From Alphaproteobacteria bacterium (GTDB lineage Bacteria; Pseudomonadota; Alphaproteobacteria; Micavibrionales; Micavibrionaceae): DNA of 64,000 nucleotides. The notes below the pieces were generated by a model. It was not told the origin of the DNA. It did no database searches and saw nothing but the letters and a program-made list of their open reading frames with translations. The position numbers were made by a program, and so were the translations under genes. The stretch is from positions 1,178,001 to 1,242,000 of the forward strand of contig CP065008.1 in NCBI GenBank assembly GCA_016699735.1, given 5' to 3'. The stretch's first letter is position 1. Each line of letters opens with the position of its first letter. Shown here piece by piece: positions 7,337-16,174 of this stretch.

Positions 7337-9415
7337 ATGAGTTCGAATAAAGAAAAAACACACGAAGATGCAGGAGCCCGCCACGCCGAACTGGTGGCGG
7401 AAATCCGCAGGCACGACGCGGCCTATTACACCCACGACGCGCCCATAGTCTCCGACGCCGAATACGACGCCCTGAGGCAGGAGCTGGAAGAACTCGAAGC
7501 CAGATACCCCGGCCTCATCACCCCCGACAGCCCGACTCAAACCATCGGCGCCGCGCCCTCCTCCGGCTTCAAAAAAGTCCGCCACGCCGCCCCGATGCTC
7601 TCCCTCTCCAATGCCTTTACACAGGAGGATATCGAAGATTTCATCGGAAAAATCCGCCGCTTCCTCGGCCTGCCCGACGACACGCAAATAGAACTCGTCG
7701 CCGAGCCGAAAATCGACGGCCTCTCCTGCTCCCTCCGCTACGAAAAGGGAAAACTGGTGCAGGCCGCGACACGCGGCGACGGCGCGGAGGGCGAGGATAT
7801 CACAGCCAACGTCAAAACCATCCCCGATGTGCCGCACACGCTCAAACCCGGCGCACCGGATATTCTTGAAGTCCGCGGCGAAATCTACATGGACCGTAAA
7901 AAGTTCATGAGCTGGAACGCGGAGCAGGCCGCAATCACCAAAAAACCCTTCGCCAACCCGCGCAACGCGGCGGCGGGCAGCGTTCGCCAGCTTGACGCAA
8001 CGAAAACCGCAGGCCGCCCGCTGCATTTCTTCGGCTACGCGCTGGGCGAAGTCAGCGAAAAATTTGCAACCTCGCAGGAAGAAATCAGAAAAAAACTCGC
8101 CGACTGGGGCATCCCCGAAACACCGTATAGGCTCTGCAAAAACACAACCGAAATCATGGCGTTTTACGACAGCCTCCTGCAACGCCGTGCTGATCTCAAC
8201 TACGAAATCGACGGCGTGGTGTATAAGGTGAACAGGCTGGACTGGCAGGAACGCCTCGGCTTCGTCTCCCGCTCCCCGCGCTGGGCCACCGCGCATAAAT
8301 TCCCGGCGGAGCAGGCCATCACAAGACTGGAGGCAATCGACATTCAGGTCGGGCGAACAGGAGCTCTCACCCCCGTCGCACGACTGGAGCCGATCACCGT
8401 CGGCGGCGTGGTGGTCAGCAATGCCACGCTGCATAACGAGGATGAAATCAAACGCAAGGATATCCGCGTCGGCGATTATGTGGTCATTCAACGGGCCGGC
8501 GACGTCATCCCGCAGGTCGTAAAAGTCCTGACCGAAAAACGCGAACCCGGAAGCTTGGAATATCAATACCCCGATCTTTGTCCCGTTTGCGGTTCCCACG
8601 CGATCCGGGAGGAGGGCGAAGCCGTGCGCCGCTGCACCGGCGGCCTCATCTGCCCCGCGCAGGCCGTCGAGCGCCTGAAACATTTCGTCTCCCGTCTCGC
8701 CTTCGATATTGAGGGGCTGGGCAGCAAGATCATCGAACAATTCTGGGAGGAGGAACTCGTGCGTTCCCCCGCCGATATCTTCACGCTGGAGGAACGCAAC
8801 GAATCAAGCCTCACGCCCATCCGTAATAAGGAAGGCTGGGGCGACCTCTCGGAAAAAAATCTCTTCACCGCCATCAATTCCCGCCGCACGATTCCGTTGA
8901 ACCGTTTTATCTTCGCGCTCGGCATCCGCCAGGTGGGCGAGGCGACAGCGAAGAAGCTCGCCGTTGTTTACGGCACACTCGATAACCTGAAATCTTCCCT
9001 CATCACCGCGCAGGATGAAAACAGCGAAACCCGCGCCGACCTTCTGTCCATCGAGGATATCGGCCCCAGTGTCGCCGACGATCTCATCGGCTTTTTTGCA
9101 GAAGACCACAATCTCGAACAACTAGATCGTTTGCAATCGTTACTGACTATCGAACCTTACGAAGCGCCGAAGGTGGGCGACAGCGCCGTGGCGGGAAAAA
9201 CCGTGGTCTTCACCGGAACGCTGACCAAACTCACCCGCGCCGAAGCGAAAGCGGGCGCCGAACGTCTCGGCGCTAAAGTCGCGGGCTCCGTCTCGAAAAA
9301 AACCGATTACGTGATCGCGGGCGAGGACGCCGGATCAAAACTCAAAAAAGCGCAGGAACTCGGCGTAAAAATCCTGACCGAGGACGAATGGCTTACCCTC
9401 ATCAGCACAACATAG
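7337..9415 (+). CDS. ligA: NAD-dependent DNA ligase LigA
   Basis: Seals nicks using NAD+ in replication and repair. I place the start at ATG 7337 (692 residues). The frame is open further upstream to 7250, but that extra 29-residue stretch is translated palindromic repeat. Domains in order: Ia domain with the NAD-binding region (HDAAYYTHDAPIVSDAEYDAL), adenylation domain with catalytic Lys125 in KIDG (125-128), OB fold, a four-Cys zinc finger (CPVC...C...C), helix-hairpin-helix region, and a C-terminal BRCT domain (AGKTVVFTGTL to the end). Length and architecture are standard for the family. Its position after recN fits the alphaproteobacterial order. Confidence 0.96.
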   Translation: MSSNKEKTHEDAGARHAELVAEIRRHDAAYYTHDAPIVSDAEYDALRQELEELEARYPGLITPDSPTQTIGAAPSSGFKKVRHAAPMLSLSNAFTQEDIEDFIGKIRRFLGLPDDTQIELVAEPKIDGLSCSLRYEKGKLVQAATRGDGAEGEDITANVKTIPDVPHTLKPGAPDILEVRGEIYMDRKKFMSWNAEQAAITKKPFANPRNAAAGSVRQLDATKTAGRPLHFFGYALGEVSEKFATSQEEIRKKLADWGIPETPYRLCKNTTEIMAFYDSLLQRRADLNYEIDGVVYKVNRLDWQERLGFVSRSPRWATAHKFPAEQAITRLEAIDIQVGRTGALTPVARLEPITVGGVVVSNATLHNEDEIKRKDIRVGDYVVIQRAGDVIPQVVKVLTEKREPGSLEYQYPDLCPVCGSHAIREEGEAVRRCTGGLICPAQAVERLKHFVSRLAFDIEGLGSKIIEQFWEEELVRSPADIFTLEERNESSLTPIRNKEGWGDLSEKNLFTAINSRRTIPLNRFIFALGIRQVGEATAKKLAVVYGTLDNLKSSLITAQDENSETRADLLSIEDIGPSVADDLIGFFAEDHNLEQLDRLQSLLTIEPYEAPKVGDSAVAGKTVVFTGTLTKLTRAEAKAGAERLGAKVAGSVSKKTDYVIAGEDAGSKLKKAQELGVKILTEDEWLTLISTT

Positions 9416-9418
9416 TCC

Positions 9419-9490
9419 TGTCATCCCGGCGCAGGCCGGGATCCACCCCGACTGTATCCGTGGTGGATGCCTGCCTTCGCAGGCATAACA
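9419..9490. repeat. Dispersed 72-bp palindromic repeat, copy B
   Basis: Second copy of the unit at 6765-6836, same orientation and same length, with a handful of substitutions around the central GTAT. It lies directly after the ligA stop. Confidence 0.8.
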
Positions 9491-9523
9491 ATAAAGCTAT
9501 TGACGCTGGACATGGCGCTAACT

Positions 9524-10012
9524 CTAGATAATGAAGATATTTATGAATGCCTCCGATGATCCTTTCTTGATGAGAAGATACAGATTGCATTCCTGAGCGC
9601 TACATATCGTTCCTTTTCCCAGAGGAAATGACGCTCGATACAAGATGTATCCATCCAGAGACCTACTTAGCGCAAATACCCTTATCGCCTCACTCTTAAA
9701 GTACTCTTCATCATCCGTATCGGCATGAGAGAATCCGTTTAAGCTCTTAATCTTTTCGGTAAGTTCGACTTCGCTCTTGACCAGCCAGAAACCTGAGGAA
9801 TCTGGAACACCATCCTCAAGCCGCTTTGCAAGGATGATGTATTCAGGATCGAGCATCTTCCCAACGACGTCTATAGAGTTTTGCAGGGTGCGCTGTTTGT
9901 GCGCTTTATAGTCGGAAACAAAGATAAAGCCAACAATCACAACTATAAAGACAACAAAAAATGTGCGGAGAATTAACCTTCGCACAGCCAAGATATTATT
10001 ACTTAAAGGCAA
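9524..10012 (-). CDS. Hypothetical membrane-anchored protein
   Basis: 162 residues with one strong N-terminal membrane segment (about residues 14-33, FFVVFIVVIVGFIFV) followed by a soluble domain of roughly 125 residues. This gives an N-in signal-anchor topology with the domain in the periplasm. Two cysteines near the end (about residues 137-142) could form a disulfide. The start is TTG at 10012, chosen because an excellent GGAGG lies 9 bases upstream and the next Met is well inside the domain. I do not recognise the family. It is somewhat more AT-rich than its neighbours and stands alone. Confidence 0.6.
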   Translation of the reverse strand: MPLSNNILAVRRLILRTFFVVFIVVIVGFIFVSDYKAHKQRTLQNSIDVVGKMLDPEYIILAKRLEDGVPDSSGFWLVKSEVELTEKIKSLNGFSHADTDDEEYFKSEAIRVFALSRSLDGYILYRASFPLGKGTICSAQECNLYLLIKKGSSEAFINIFII

Positions 10013-10093
10013 AGCCCCCCACCTCCATAGGCAATAACGAAAACTTAATGGAGTGTCCGGTAAAAAACAACGCTCTCACGAAGAACGGAAAGA

Positions 10094-10330
10094 CTAAATC
10101 GCCTTGTTCTTCTCGCGTAGATCGAACAGGGCGCTCATCGCCTCCTCGATCTCGGGGGGATAGTCGCGCCGCTCCACGAACTCGCCGCCGCCGGTATTGC
10201 GCGTCATGGATTGCTCCAGCGCACGGGTCAGAAGCTCCGAAATCTTGACATCCTCCTGCTCGAGCGCAAGCTCAAGGGCGGATAAAATCCGGTCACTGAG
10301 GCGTATCTGGTGTCTGTCCATCTCGTTCAT
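10094..10330 (-). CDS. Small hypothetical protein
   Basis: 78-residue, helix-rich, charged protein. The first half (RHQIRLSDRILSALELALEQ, then a second helix around ISELLTRALEQSM) resembles a short helical regulatory or adaptor protein. The second half (FVERRDYPPEIEEAM) is acidic. It has no membrane segment or signal. I recall nothing specific about function. It lies just upstream of the start side of the 9524 gene and downstream of the hydrolase gene, all on the minus strand. Start ATG 10330; a second ATG lies three codons in. Confidence 0.6.
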   Translation of the reverse strand: MNEMDRHQIRLSDRILSALELALEQEDVKISELLTRALEQSMTRNTGGGEFVERRDYPPEIEEAMSALFDLREKNKAI

Positions 10331-10364
10331 GATTCTCTCCCTCTACGGATATTTTGCACTGTAA

Positions 10365-11366
10365 TCAGAAAGGTTTCAAGGTCTCCGGGCGGTCTAAGAT
10401 GGAGACTTTCACCAGTTTCATGAAACCCTGCAGGAATTCGTCGCGCACCGCATCGTAATCCATCAGGATTTCATGATGGGCGCCGGGGATATCAATAAAT
10501 TCGGCGTTTTTCAGGGCGCCGATCACCGCCCGCGCCCGTCCGTTATCCACAAGATGCTCGTTTTCCGCCAGCGCAAAGAAACAGGGCGTTTCAATCGCCT
10601 GATGAACCTCGGGCCTTTGCAGCAGGGCGCAGGATTTGTGCGCCTGTTTAACCCAGCCATAGGTCACATCGCCGACTTTCAGGGTTGGGTTCGCTTCGCA
10701 CCAAAGATTATGCACATTCCCCCGCACCGGATCGCCCGAAAGCCGCTTCGGCCCTTCCGGCGCGTGCCGCTCAAGAGTCCAGTCCTTCCCGCCCGAAACG
10801 TACTGCGTTCCCATAAGAAGGCCGCAGACATTCGCCGCAAGACTGGCCAAAGGCAGAGGAACGCCGGAAAGCGCCTTGATCCCGATCAGCGGCGCGGTAA
10901 ACCCCGCACACTCGAACATCTTCGGATTTTTCGAAAGGAAATGCAGCGCGATATTCGCCCCCATCGAATGCGCGAGCAGCGCCAGCGGAATCCGCCCGCG
11001 GTCGGGATGCACGCTCGAATGCTTGATATATTCGAGGATAAAATAATGCATATCGGCCACGTCTTCGCTAAACGGCCCGGCGTGGCGTTTTTCAGGATTG
11101 GGCAGATACCGCCCCGACCCGCCTTGCCCCATCCAGTCCATGACCCAGAACGCGAAATTGTTGCCGTTCATTGTCCGCGCCAACTCAAAATATTTCTCGG
11201 CGAACTCGCCCAGGCCGGGGAAGCAGACCACGATGGCGTCCGGGATGCTGTCCTTTGGGAAAACCGACCCGAAGCGGATTGTCCGCCCGTTGCGTGTGAA
11301 ATGATGCCAGCGCCATCCCGGAGGTTCGCGGAAACGCTCTTCAAGTTTGGGAACGGAGGAACTCAT
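10365..11366 (-). CDS. Alpha/beta hydrolase, lysophospholipase-like
   Basis: 333-residue serine hydrolase of the monoacylglycerol lipase/lysophospholipase (PldB-like) group. Visible features: the oxyanion-side motif CFPGLGEF, the nucleophile elbow LLAHSMGAN with the catalytic Ser, a late acid region FFALAENEHLVDN, and the catalytic His in PGAHHEILMDYD, the usual HEI-x-ME-like ending of this family. No signal peptide, so it is probably cytoplasmic or peripherally membrane bound. A role in membrane lipid turnover is family knowledge, not shown here. It is a monocistronic minus-strand gene. Confidence 0.88.
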   Translation of the reverse strand: MSSSVPKLEERFREPPGWRWHHFTRNGRTIRFGSVFPKDSIPDAIVVCFPGLGEFAEKYFELARTMNGNNFAFWVMDWMGQGGSGRYLPNPEKRHAGPFSEDVADMHYFILEYIKHSSVHPDRGRIPLALLAHSMGANIALHFLSKNPKMFECAGFTAPLIGIKALSGVPLPLASLAANVCGLLMGTQYVSGGKDWTLERHAPEGPKRLSGDPVRGNVHNLWCEANPTLKVGDVTYGWVKQAHKSCALLQRPEVHQAIETPCFFALAENEHLVDNGRARAVIGALKNAEFIDIPGAHHEILMDYDAVRDEFLQGFMKLVKVSILDRPETLKPF

Positions 11367-11508
11367 TCAATCCTGTGTAAGGCCAAATTCTTGCGTGTTG
11401 TCACAATGGATTATGCCCGAAAACTCTTAAAAAAAACCAAAAAAATCAACGGCATAACAAACAAATACAGGAAAAAACGGCGGAAATCCGGGAAAAATAG
11501 AGTAAAAA

Positions 11509-12897
11509 TCAATGCTCCAGAGCCTTGATGATCTCCTCGGTCATCTTTTTGGCATCTCCCAGCAGCATCAGCGTATTCGCCTCGAAGAACAGCGGGTTGT
11601 CGATCCCGGCATAACCCGAGCCCATGGACCGCTTGACGAACAGCACGGTCTTGGATTTTTCGACATCCAGAACCGGCATCCCGTAAATGGGGGAGGAGGG
11701 ATCCGTCTTGGCCGACGGGTTGGTGATATCGTTCGCCCCGATGACATACGCCACGTCCGCCTGCGCGAAATCGCGGTTGATATCCTCCATCTCGAAGACC
11801 TCGTCATAGGGCACGTTCGCCTCGGCCAGCAGCACGTTCATATGCCCCGGCATCCGCCCCGCAACCGGATGGATCGCGTATTTCACATCAACGCCCGCTT
11901 TTTTGAGAATATCGCCCATTTCCCTCAACGCGTGCTGCGCCTGCGACACCGCCATCCCGTATCCGGGCACGATAATCACCCGCGCTGCGTTCTTCATGAT
12001 ATAGGCGGCATCATCCGCGGCGCCGATTTTTGCATTGCGGTCTCCATGAGCCGCCGCCGCGCCCGCCGCCTGCTCTCCGCCGAACCCGCCGAGAATGACA
12101 TTGAAGAACGAACGGTTCATCCCCTTGCACATGATATAGGAGAGGATCGCGCCCGAAGCGCCGACCAGCGCCCCCGTGACGATCAGCAAATTATTATGCA
12201 GCGTGAACCCGATGCCCGCCGCCGCCCATCCCGAATAGGAATTCAGCATCGAAACGATCACCGGCATATCCGCCCCGCCGATAGGAATGATCATCAGCAC
12301 ACCCAGCGCCAGGGACACAAGCACGACCGTCCAGAAATAAAACCCCGACCCGGTCAGGCACAGCATGAGGATCAAAAGCGCCAGCAAAACACCAAGCCCG
12401 GCATTCAGCTTGTGCTGCCCCTCGAACACCACGGGCTTGCCCGAAATCGTGCCTTGCAATTTCCCCCACGCCACAATCGACCCCGTAAAGGTCACCGCCC
12501 CGATCGCCGCGCCCAGTGCCATTTCGATCAGGCTGGACAGATGAATGTCGTTGGCCGTGCCGATCCCGTAGGCCACGGGATTATAGAAAGCCGCTGCCGC
12601 CACGCACACCGCCGCGAGTCCGACCAGAGAGTGAAACGCGGCCATCAGCTGCGGCAGCTCCGTCATGGCGATTTTCTTGGCAATCGTCGTGCCGATGGCG
12701 CCGCCGATGGCAATGCCCAGCACGATCAGCATATAGGTATTCACGTGCGGCGAGAGCAGGGTGGTCAGAATGGCCAGCGCCATCCCGCCCATACCGTATT
12801 GCAGGCCGCGCCGCGCCGTCACCGGATGCGAAAGCCCCCGCAGCGCAAGGATGAACAGCACCGAGGCGGCAAGATAGGCAAGCGACGATAAGACCAT
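11509..12897 (-). CDS. pntB: NAD(P) transhydrogenase subunit beta
   Basis: Beta subunit of the proton-translocating transhydrogenase, which uses the proton motive force to make NADPH from NADH. The N-terminal half is a membrane domain of about eight or nine helices. The C-terminal third is the NADP(H)-binding dIII domain, with the nucleotide loop PGYGMAVSQAQHALREM, then HPVAGRMPGHMNVLLAEANVP and VIGANDITNPSAKTDP. Length (462) is normal. It is separated from pntAA/pntAB by two unrelated genes (a metallophosphoesterase and a CDP-alcohol phosphatidyltransferase), all on the minus strand, so all five may still form one transcript. Confidence 0.96.
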   Translation of the reverse strand: MVLSSLAYLAASVLFILALRGLSHPVTARRGLQYGMGGMALAILTTLLSPHVNTYMLIVLGIAIGGAIGTTIAKKIAMTELPQLMAAFHSLVGLAAVCVAAAAFYNPVAYGIGTANDIHLSSLIEMALGAAIGAVTFTGSIVAWGKLQGTISGKPVVFEGQHKLNAGLGVLLALLILMLCLTGSGFYFWTVVLVSLALGVLMIIPIGGADMPVIVSMLNSYSGWAAAGIGFTLHNNLLIVTGALVGASGAILSYIMCKGMNRSFFNVILGGFGGEQAAGAAAAHGDRNAKIGAADDAAYIMKNAARVIIVPGYGMAVSQAQHALREMGDILKKAGVDVKYAIHPVAGRMPGHMNVLLAEANVPYDEVFEMEDINRDFAQADVAYVIGANDITNPSAKTDPSSPIYGMPVLDVEKSKTVLFVKRSMGSGYAGIDNPLFFEANTLMLLGDAKKMTEEIIKALEH

Positions 12898-12961
12898 AAC
12901 GGGCGATCCTTTATTCTCTATAAGAGCCGCGCAGAAATCTGGAAATTCAGGGAAGAGGCAC

Positions 12962-13600
12962 TCATATTTTCTCCCTGATTTTCAAGAAGCCTGTGACGAC
13001 TTTTGCAACCAGCAACACGTTACACGACCAGAGCAAAAAGTCCAGAGTCCACAAGGGCGCAAGCCAGAAGGACACCGGAATCCAAGCATACACAATAAAA
13101 CGCGGACGGATCAGCCAGCTATAAGGGATGTTCAGACGGTTGCGGATGATCGCAAACCCGACAACCACCGTATAGGAGAAAACGTAAACCATCGCCGCCG
13201 CCGCGCCCGCCGCATTCATGGACACCAGCGCCAGCATGACGGCGAAGACCACAATCTGGTCGCTGGCCGTATCGGTGAACGATCCCTTTTTCGAGGCCGT
13301 TCCCGTAGACCGCGCCAACGGCCCGTCGATCCCGTCCAGCAACACATGAACCAGCAGGAGAACCAGCCCCAGGATATTCAGAAACGGCAGGGCCAGAGCC
13401 GCCAGCAACCCCGCCAGCAGCGAAAAGAGCGTCAGCGTATTGGGGGTGATATCGTGATCGTTCAAAAACTTAAGCACGGGCCGCAGCACCCGCCCGCGCA
13501 GACTTTGGTTCCAGTCCATGAACCCGCGCTCACCCTCGGCATAACAATCGCCCCTGGTTTCTTTTTGTCCTTCTTCTTCCGGTTTTTCAGAATCACTCAT
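12962..13600 (-). CDS. CDP-alcohol phosphatidyltransferase family protein
   Basis: 212-residue integral membrane enzyme of the CDP-alcohol phosphotransferase family. The signature D-G-x2-A-R-x8-G-x3-D-x3-D is complete: D92-G93, A96-R97, G106, D110, D114. These residues bind the CDP and metal ions in the family. Several membrane helices follow and precede it, with a polar 30-residue N-terminus. The acceptor alcohol (glycerol phosphate, inositol, serine or other) cannot be read from sequence. Its start overlaps the end of the metallophosphoesterase gene by 8 bases, so the two are translationally coupled and probably act in one lipid-related pathway. Confidence 0.9.
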   Translation of the reverse strand: MSDSEKPEEEGQKETRGDCYAEGERGFMDWNQSLRGRVLRPVLKFLNDHDITPNTLTLFSLLAGLLAALALPFLNILGLVLLLVHVLLDGIDGPLARSTGTASKKGSFTDTASDQIVVFAVMLALVSMNAAGAAAAMVYVFSYTVVVGFAIIRNRLNIPYSWLIRPRFIVYAWIPVSFWLAPLWTLDFLLWSCNVLLVAKVVTGFLKIREKI

Positions 13601-14288
13601 GTCGAAACCTCAACGCCTGCATTTTAATGTGACGCACCGCTGATCCGGTATTATGAAACCGCAGCCCCCTATATTCATAATCCGAAAACGGCTCATGCGT
13701 ATGCCCGAAATAAATGTCGGAAGTATCATAAAGAAAATCCGCCCCATAAGTTCGCAACGCCCGCTCGACTTTCGGAACATAACGCTCCGGCCCATGCATC
13801 CGGCTGACGCCCACATGAATTTTGGTATGGATCAGCGCATGGTAAAACCGGTCCAAAGCGCCCGAGGAGGCAAAGTGCTTGTGCGAGGACGTCAACACCC
13901 GGATAAACGGGTTCTTCTCCCCCGTCACCAGATCGCCGTGCAGGAACAGATGTGACCCAAGCTTCACATGAGTCGGCGACCACGTAAACCGCTCCGGGGA
14001 GAGTTGATCCAGCGCCTCCGCCCACGGCGCCGAGCAATCGTGATTGCCCATGACATAATAAACACGCAGAGCGGGCCGCTGCTCCAGCAGCCCTTGCAGC
14101 CACAGTTTTCCCGCCGCAACGGTTTCGGCTTCGGAAGGATAGGACGACCAGCGGAAATCGACGATATCCCCGTTGAGCACCAAATGCTCAAGATCGGCGG
14201 GAAGTTCAAGAAGAGTCTCAATAATACGGTGGGTTTCGGTGCGACGGGCGAAAAGATGCAGATCGGAAATGACGGCGCCGTTGGCCAT
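13593..14288 (-). CDS. Calcineurin-like metallophosphoesterase
   Basis: 231-residue metallophosphatase with the complete dimetal set: SDLHL (D9, H11), LNGDIVD (D41), GNHD (81-84), HGD and the late GHTHEP. The pattern is close to UDP-2,3-diacylglucosamine pyrophosphatase (LpxH-like) proteins, but this gene is more like the UPF-type relatives that occur beside lipid genes. It overlaps the following CDP-alcohol phosphatidyltransferase gene by 8 bases, which suggests a joint role, for example dephosphorylating a phosphatidylglycerophosphate-type product. That pairing is inference. It starts 12 bases after the end of pntAB. Confidence 0.87.
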   Translation of the reverse strand: MANGAVISDLHLFARRTETHRIIETLLELPADLEHLVLNGDIVDFRWSSYPSEAETVAAGKLWLQGLLEQRPALRVYYVMGNHDCSAPWAEALDQLSPERFTWSPTHVKLGSHLFLHGDLVTGEKNPFIRVLTSSHKHFASSGALDRFYHALIHTKIHVGVSRMHGPERYVPKVERALRTYGADFLYDTSDIYFGHTHEPFSDYEYRGLRFHNTGSAVRHIKMQALRFRHE

Positions 14289-14300
14289 GACCTCCAGCCG

Positions 14301-14714
14301 CTAACCCTTCTTCTGGAACATATGCAGCATCCGCTGCGTGATGATAAAGCCGCCGAAAATATTGACCGAGGCAAGAATCACGGCAAGGAATCCCAGAAAT
14401 TTCGAAAACCCCGGCCCGTCCATCGGCCCGACGGCCAGCAGCGCACCGACGATGATGACCGAGGAAATAGCGTTCGTGATCGCCATAAGCGGAGAGTGCA
14501 GGGCGGGCGTCACCCGCCACACCACATGATACCCCACGAAACAGGCCAGCACGAAAACCGTGAGTCCCGTAACGATGAACGGCTCGGCTCCGGCTCCGGT
14601 ATCCGCCGCGACCTGCCCGCTTTGCAGGGCCAGCGCGGAGATTTTATCCGAAAGCTCCTGCATCTGGCCGAGAATATCGGCGGCGTTTTCCTGCAAATTA
14701 TTTTGCGTGTCCAT
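14301..14714 (-). CDS. pntAB: NAD(P) transhydrogenase subunit alpha part 2
   Basis: 137-residue membrane part of the split alpha subunit. After a helical N-terminus it has the typical four-helix block, including GLTVFVLACFVGYHVVWRV and HSPLMAITNAISSVIIVGA, which is almost diagnostic of the family. It lies 12 bases downstream of pntAA and upstream of the metallophosphoesterase gene. The split into two alpha polypeptides is normal for alphaproteobacteria. Confidence 0.95.
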   Translation of the reverse strand: MDTQNNLQENAADILGQMQELSDKISALALQSGQVAADTGAGAEPFIVTGLTVFVLACFVGYHVVWRVTPALHSPLMAITNAISSVIIVGALLAVGPMDGPGFSKFLGFLAVILASVNIFGGFIITQRMLHMFQKKG

Positions 14715-14726
14715 GCGTATCTCCTG

Positions 14727-15977
14727 TTAGGCTTTCTTTTCCTTCAGATCGGCGTCCCCGGCCTCGTCCGCCTTGGGTTCAGCCTCTTTCTTGGCTTTCT
14801 TCGGCTTCTTCTCGGTCTCTTCCGTCTTCTCGGATTTTTCTTCTTTCGCCTGGGCGAATTGCGGGTGAATAATTTCACCGTCCTTGGTCAGGGCAACCCC
14901 TTTGACGATCTCGTCGTCCCAGTTGATCGCCAGCTCTTTCTTCTCCTTGTCGATAATAAGAGTGAGAAGATTCAAAAGGTTCCGCGAATACAGCGCCGAC
15001 GCATCCGCCGCCAGCCGGCTCGGTACATTCAGATGCCCGACGATCGAAACGCCCTGGGAATCAACGACCTCTCCGGCTTTGGAAAGTTCACAATTTCCGC
15101 CTGTCTCGACCGCCAGATCGACGATCACCGATCCGGGCCGCATACTCTCAACCATCTTCCTGTTCACCAGCTTCGGCGCGGGGCGTCCGGGAATAAGGGC
15201 GGTGGTAATGACGATGTCCTGCTTGGCGATATGCTGCTCGATCAAATCCGCCTGCTTTTTCTTATAGTCATCAGACATTTCCTTGGCATAACCGCCGGAG
15301 GTTTCCGCCTGCTTGAATTCCTCATCCATCACGGCAACGAAATTCGCGCCCAGAGACTCCACTTGCTCCTTAACGGCGGGGCGAACATCGGTCGCGGAAA
15401 CAACCGCGCCCAGACGTTTGGCGGTCGCAATCGCCTGCAATCCGGCGACTCCCGCGCCCATGACAAAGACTTTCGCGGGCGGAACCGTGCCCGCCGCGGT
15501 CATCATCATCGGAAAAGCGCGCGGATAATGGTCCGCAGCGTCCAACACGGCCTTATATCCCGCAAGGTTGGATTGCGACGACAGCACGTCGAGATTCTGC
15601 GCCCGGCTGATGCGCGGCACAAGTTCCATCGCAAACGCCGTGATCCCGGCGGCAGCGGAGGTTTTAACGATGTCCTTATTGGAAAACGGAGCCAGCATCG
15701 CGATCAGCAGCGCCCCCTTTTTCATAACCTTAAGATCGGAGGGCGCCTGAACGGCAAGAACAACATCCGCCGCCTTGAAACCCTCGGCCGCCGATCCGGC
15801 AATCTCAGCCCCGGCAGCCTTATAAGACTCATCCGTATAGCTCGACCCTGTCCCCGCGCCGGTTTCAACGCTCACGCGCCAGCCAAGGGCAATCAGTTTC
15901 TTGACCGTTTCCGGCGTAACGGCCACGCGCCGTTCGTGCGCGGCCTTTTCCTTGGGAATAAAAAGCGTCAGTCCCAC
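14727..15977 (-). CDS. pntAA: NAD(P) transhydrogenase subunit alpha part 1
   Basis: Soluble NAD(H)-binding dI domain of the proton-translocating transhydrogenase. The start is placed at GTG 15977 (416 residues, MGLTLFIPKE...), because AAGGAG lies 7-8 bases upstream and the family begins here; an in-frame ATG at 16004 has no such site. The Rossmann motif is GAGVAGLQAIATAKRLGA, followed by ATDVRP. The last 45 residues are an unusual Lys/Glu-rich tail (KSEKTEETEKKPKKAKKEAE) absent from most family members. It is divergent from the TolC-like gene at 16175, so the intervening ~200 bases hold both promoters. Confidence 0.93.
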   Translation of the reverse strand: MGLTLFIPKEKAAHERRVAVTPETVKKLIALGWRVSVETGAGTGSSYTDESYKAAGAEIAGSAAEGFKAADVVLAVQAPSDLKVMKKGALLIAMLAPFSNKDIVKTSAAAGITAFAMELVPRISRAQNLDVLSSQSNLAGYKAVLDAADHYPRAFPMMMTAAGTVPPAKVFVMGAGVAGLQAIATAKRLGAVVSATDVRPAVKEQVESLGANFVAVMDEEFKQAETSGGYAKEMSDDYKKKQADLIEQHIAKQDIVITTALIPGRPAPKLVNRKMVESMRPGSVIVDLAVETGGNCELSKAGEVVDSQGVSIVGHLNVPSRLAADASALYSRNLLNLLTLIIDKEKKELAINWDDEIVKGVALTKDGEIIHPQFAQAKEEKSEKTEETEKKPKKAKKEAEPKADEAGDADLKEKKA

Positions 15978-16174
15978 AGAAGCACTCCTTCTCCGGTTGG
16001 GCATTTCACGGCCAAGGATGCCCCATCTTCACCCCTTTGTGAAGAGGACAGTGGAAAGAAAGTCCTGAATATTTGACATTGCTTGTAAACCTTCAGAATC
16101 TTCCGTAACCTGTTTGAACCACAGGCTTGTTCCAAAGCCTTAATTCTTCTTGCGTACTCGTGTTCCAGAGTAGA

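Noticed and set aside
13968..16076. 702-codon plus-strand frame across the pnt genes
   Set aside because: Antisense to pntAA, pntAB and the metallophosphoesterase; rich in Arg/His/Gly as antisense frames are.
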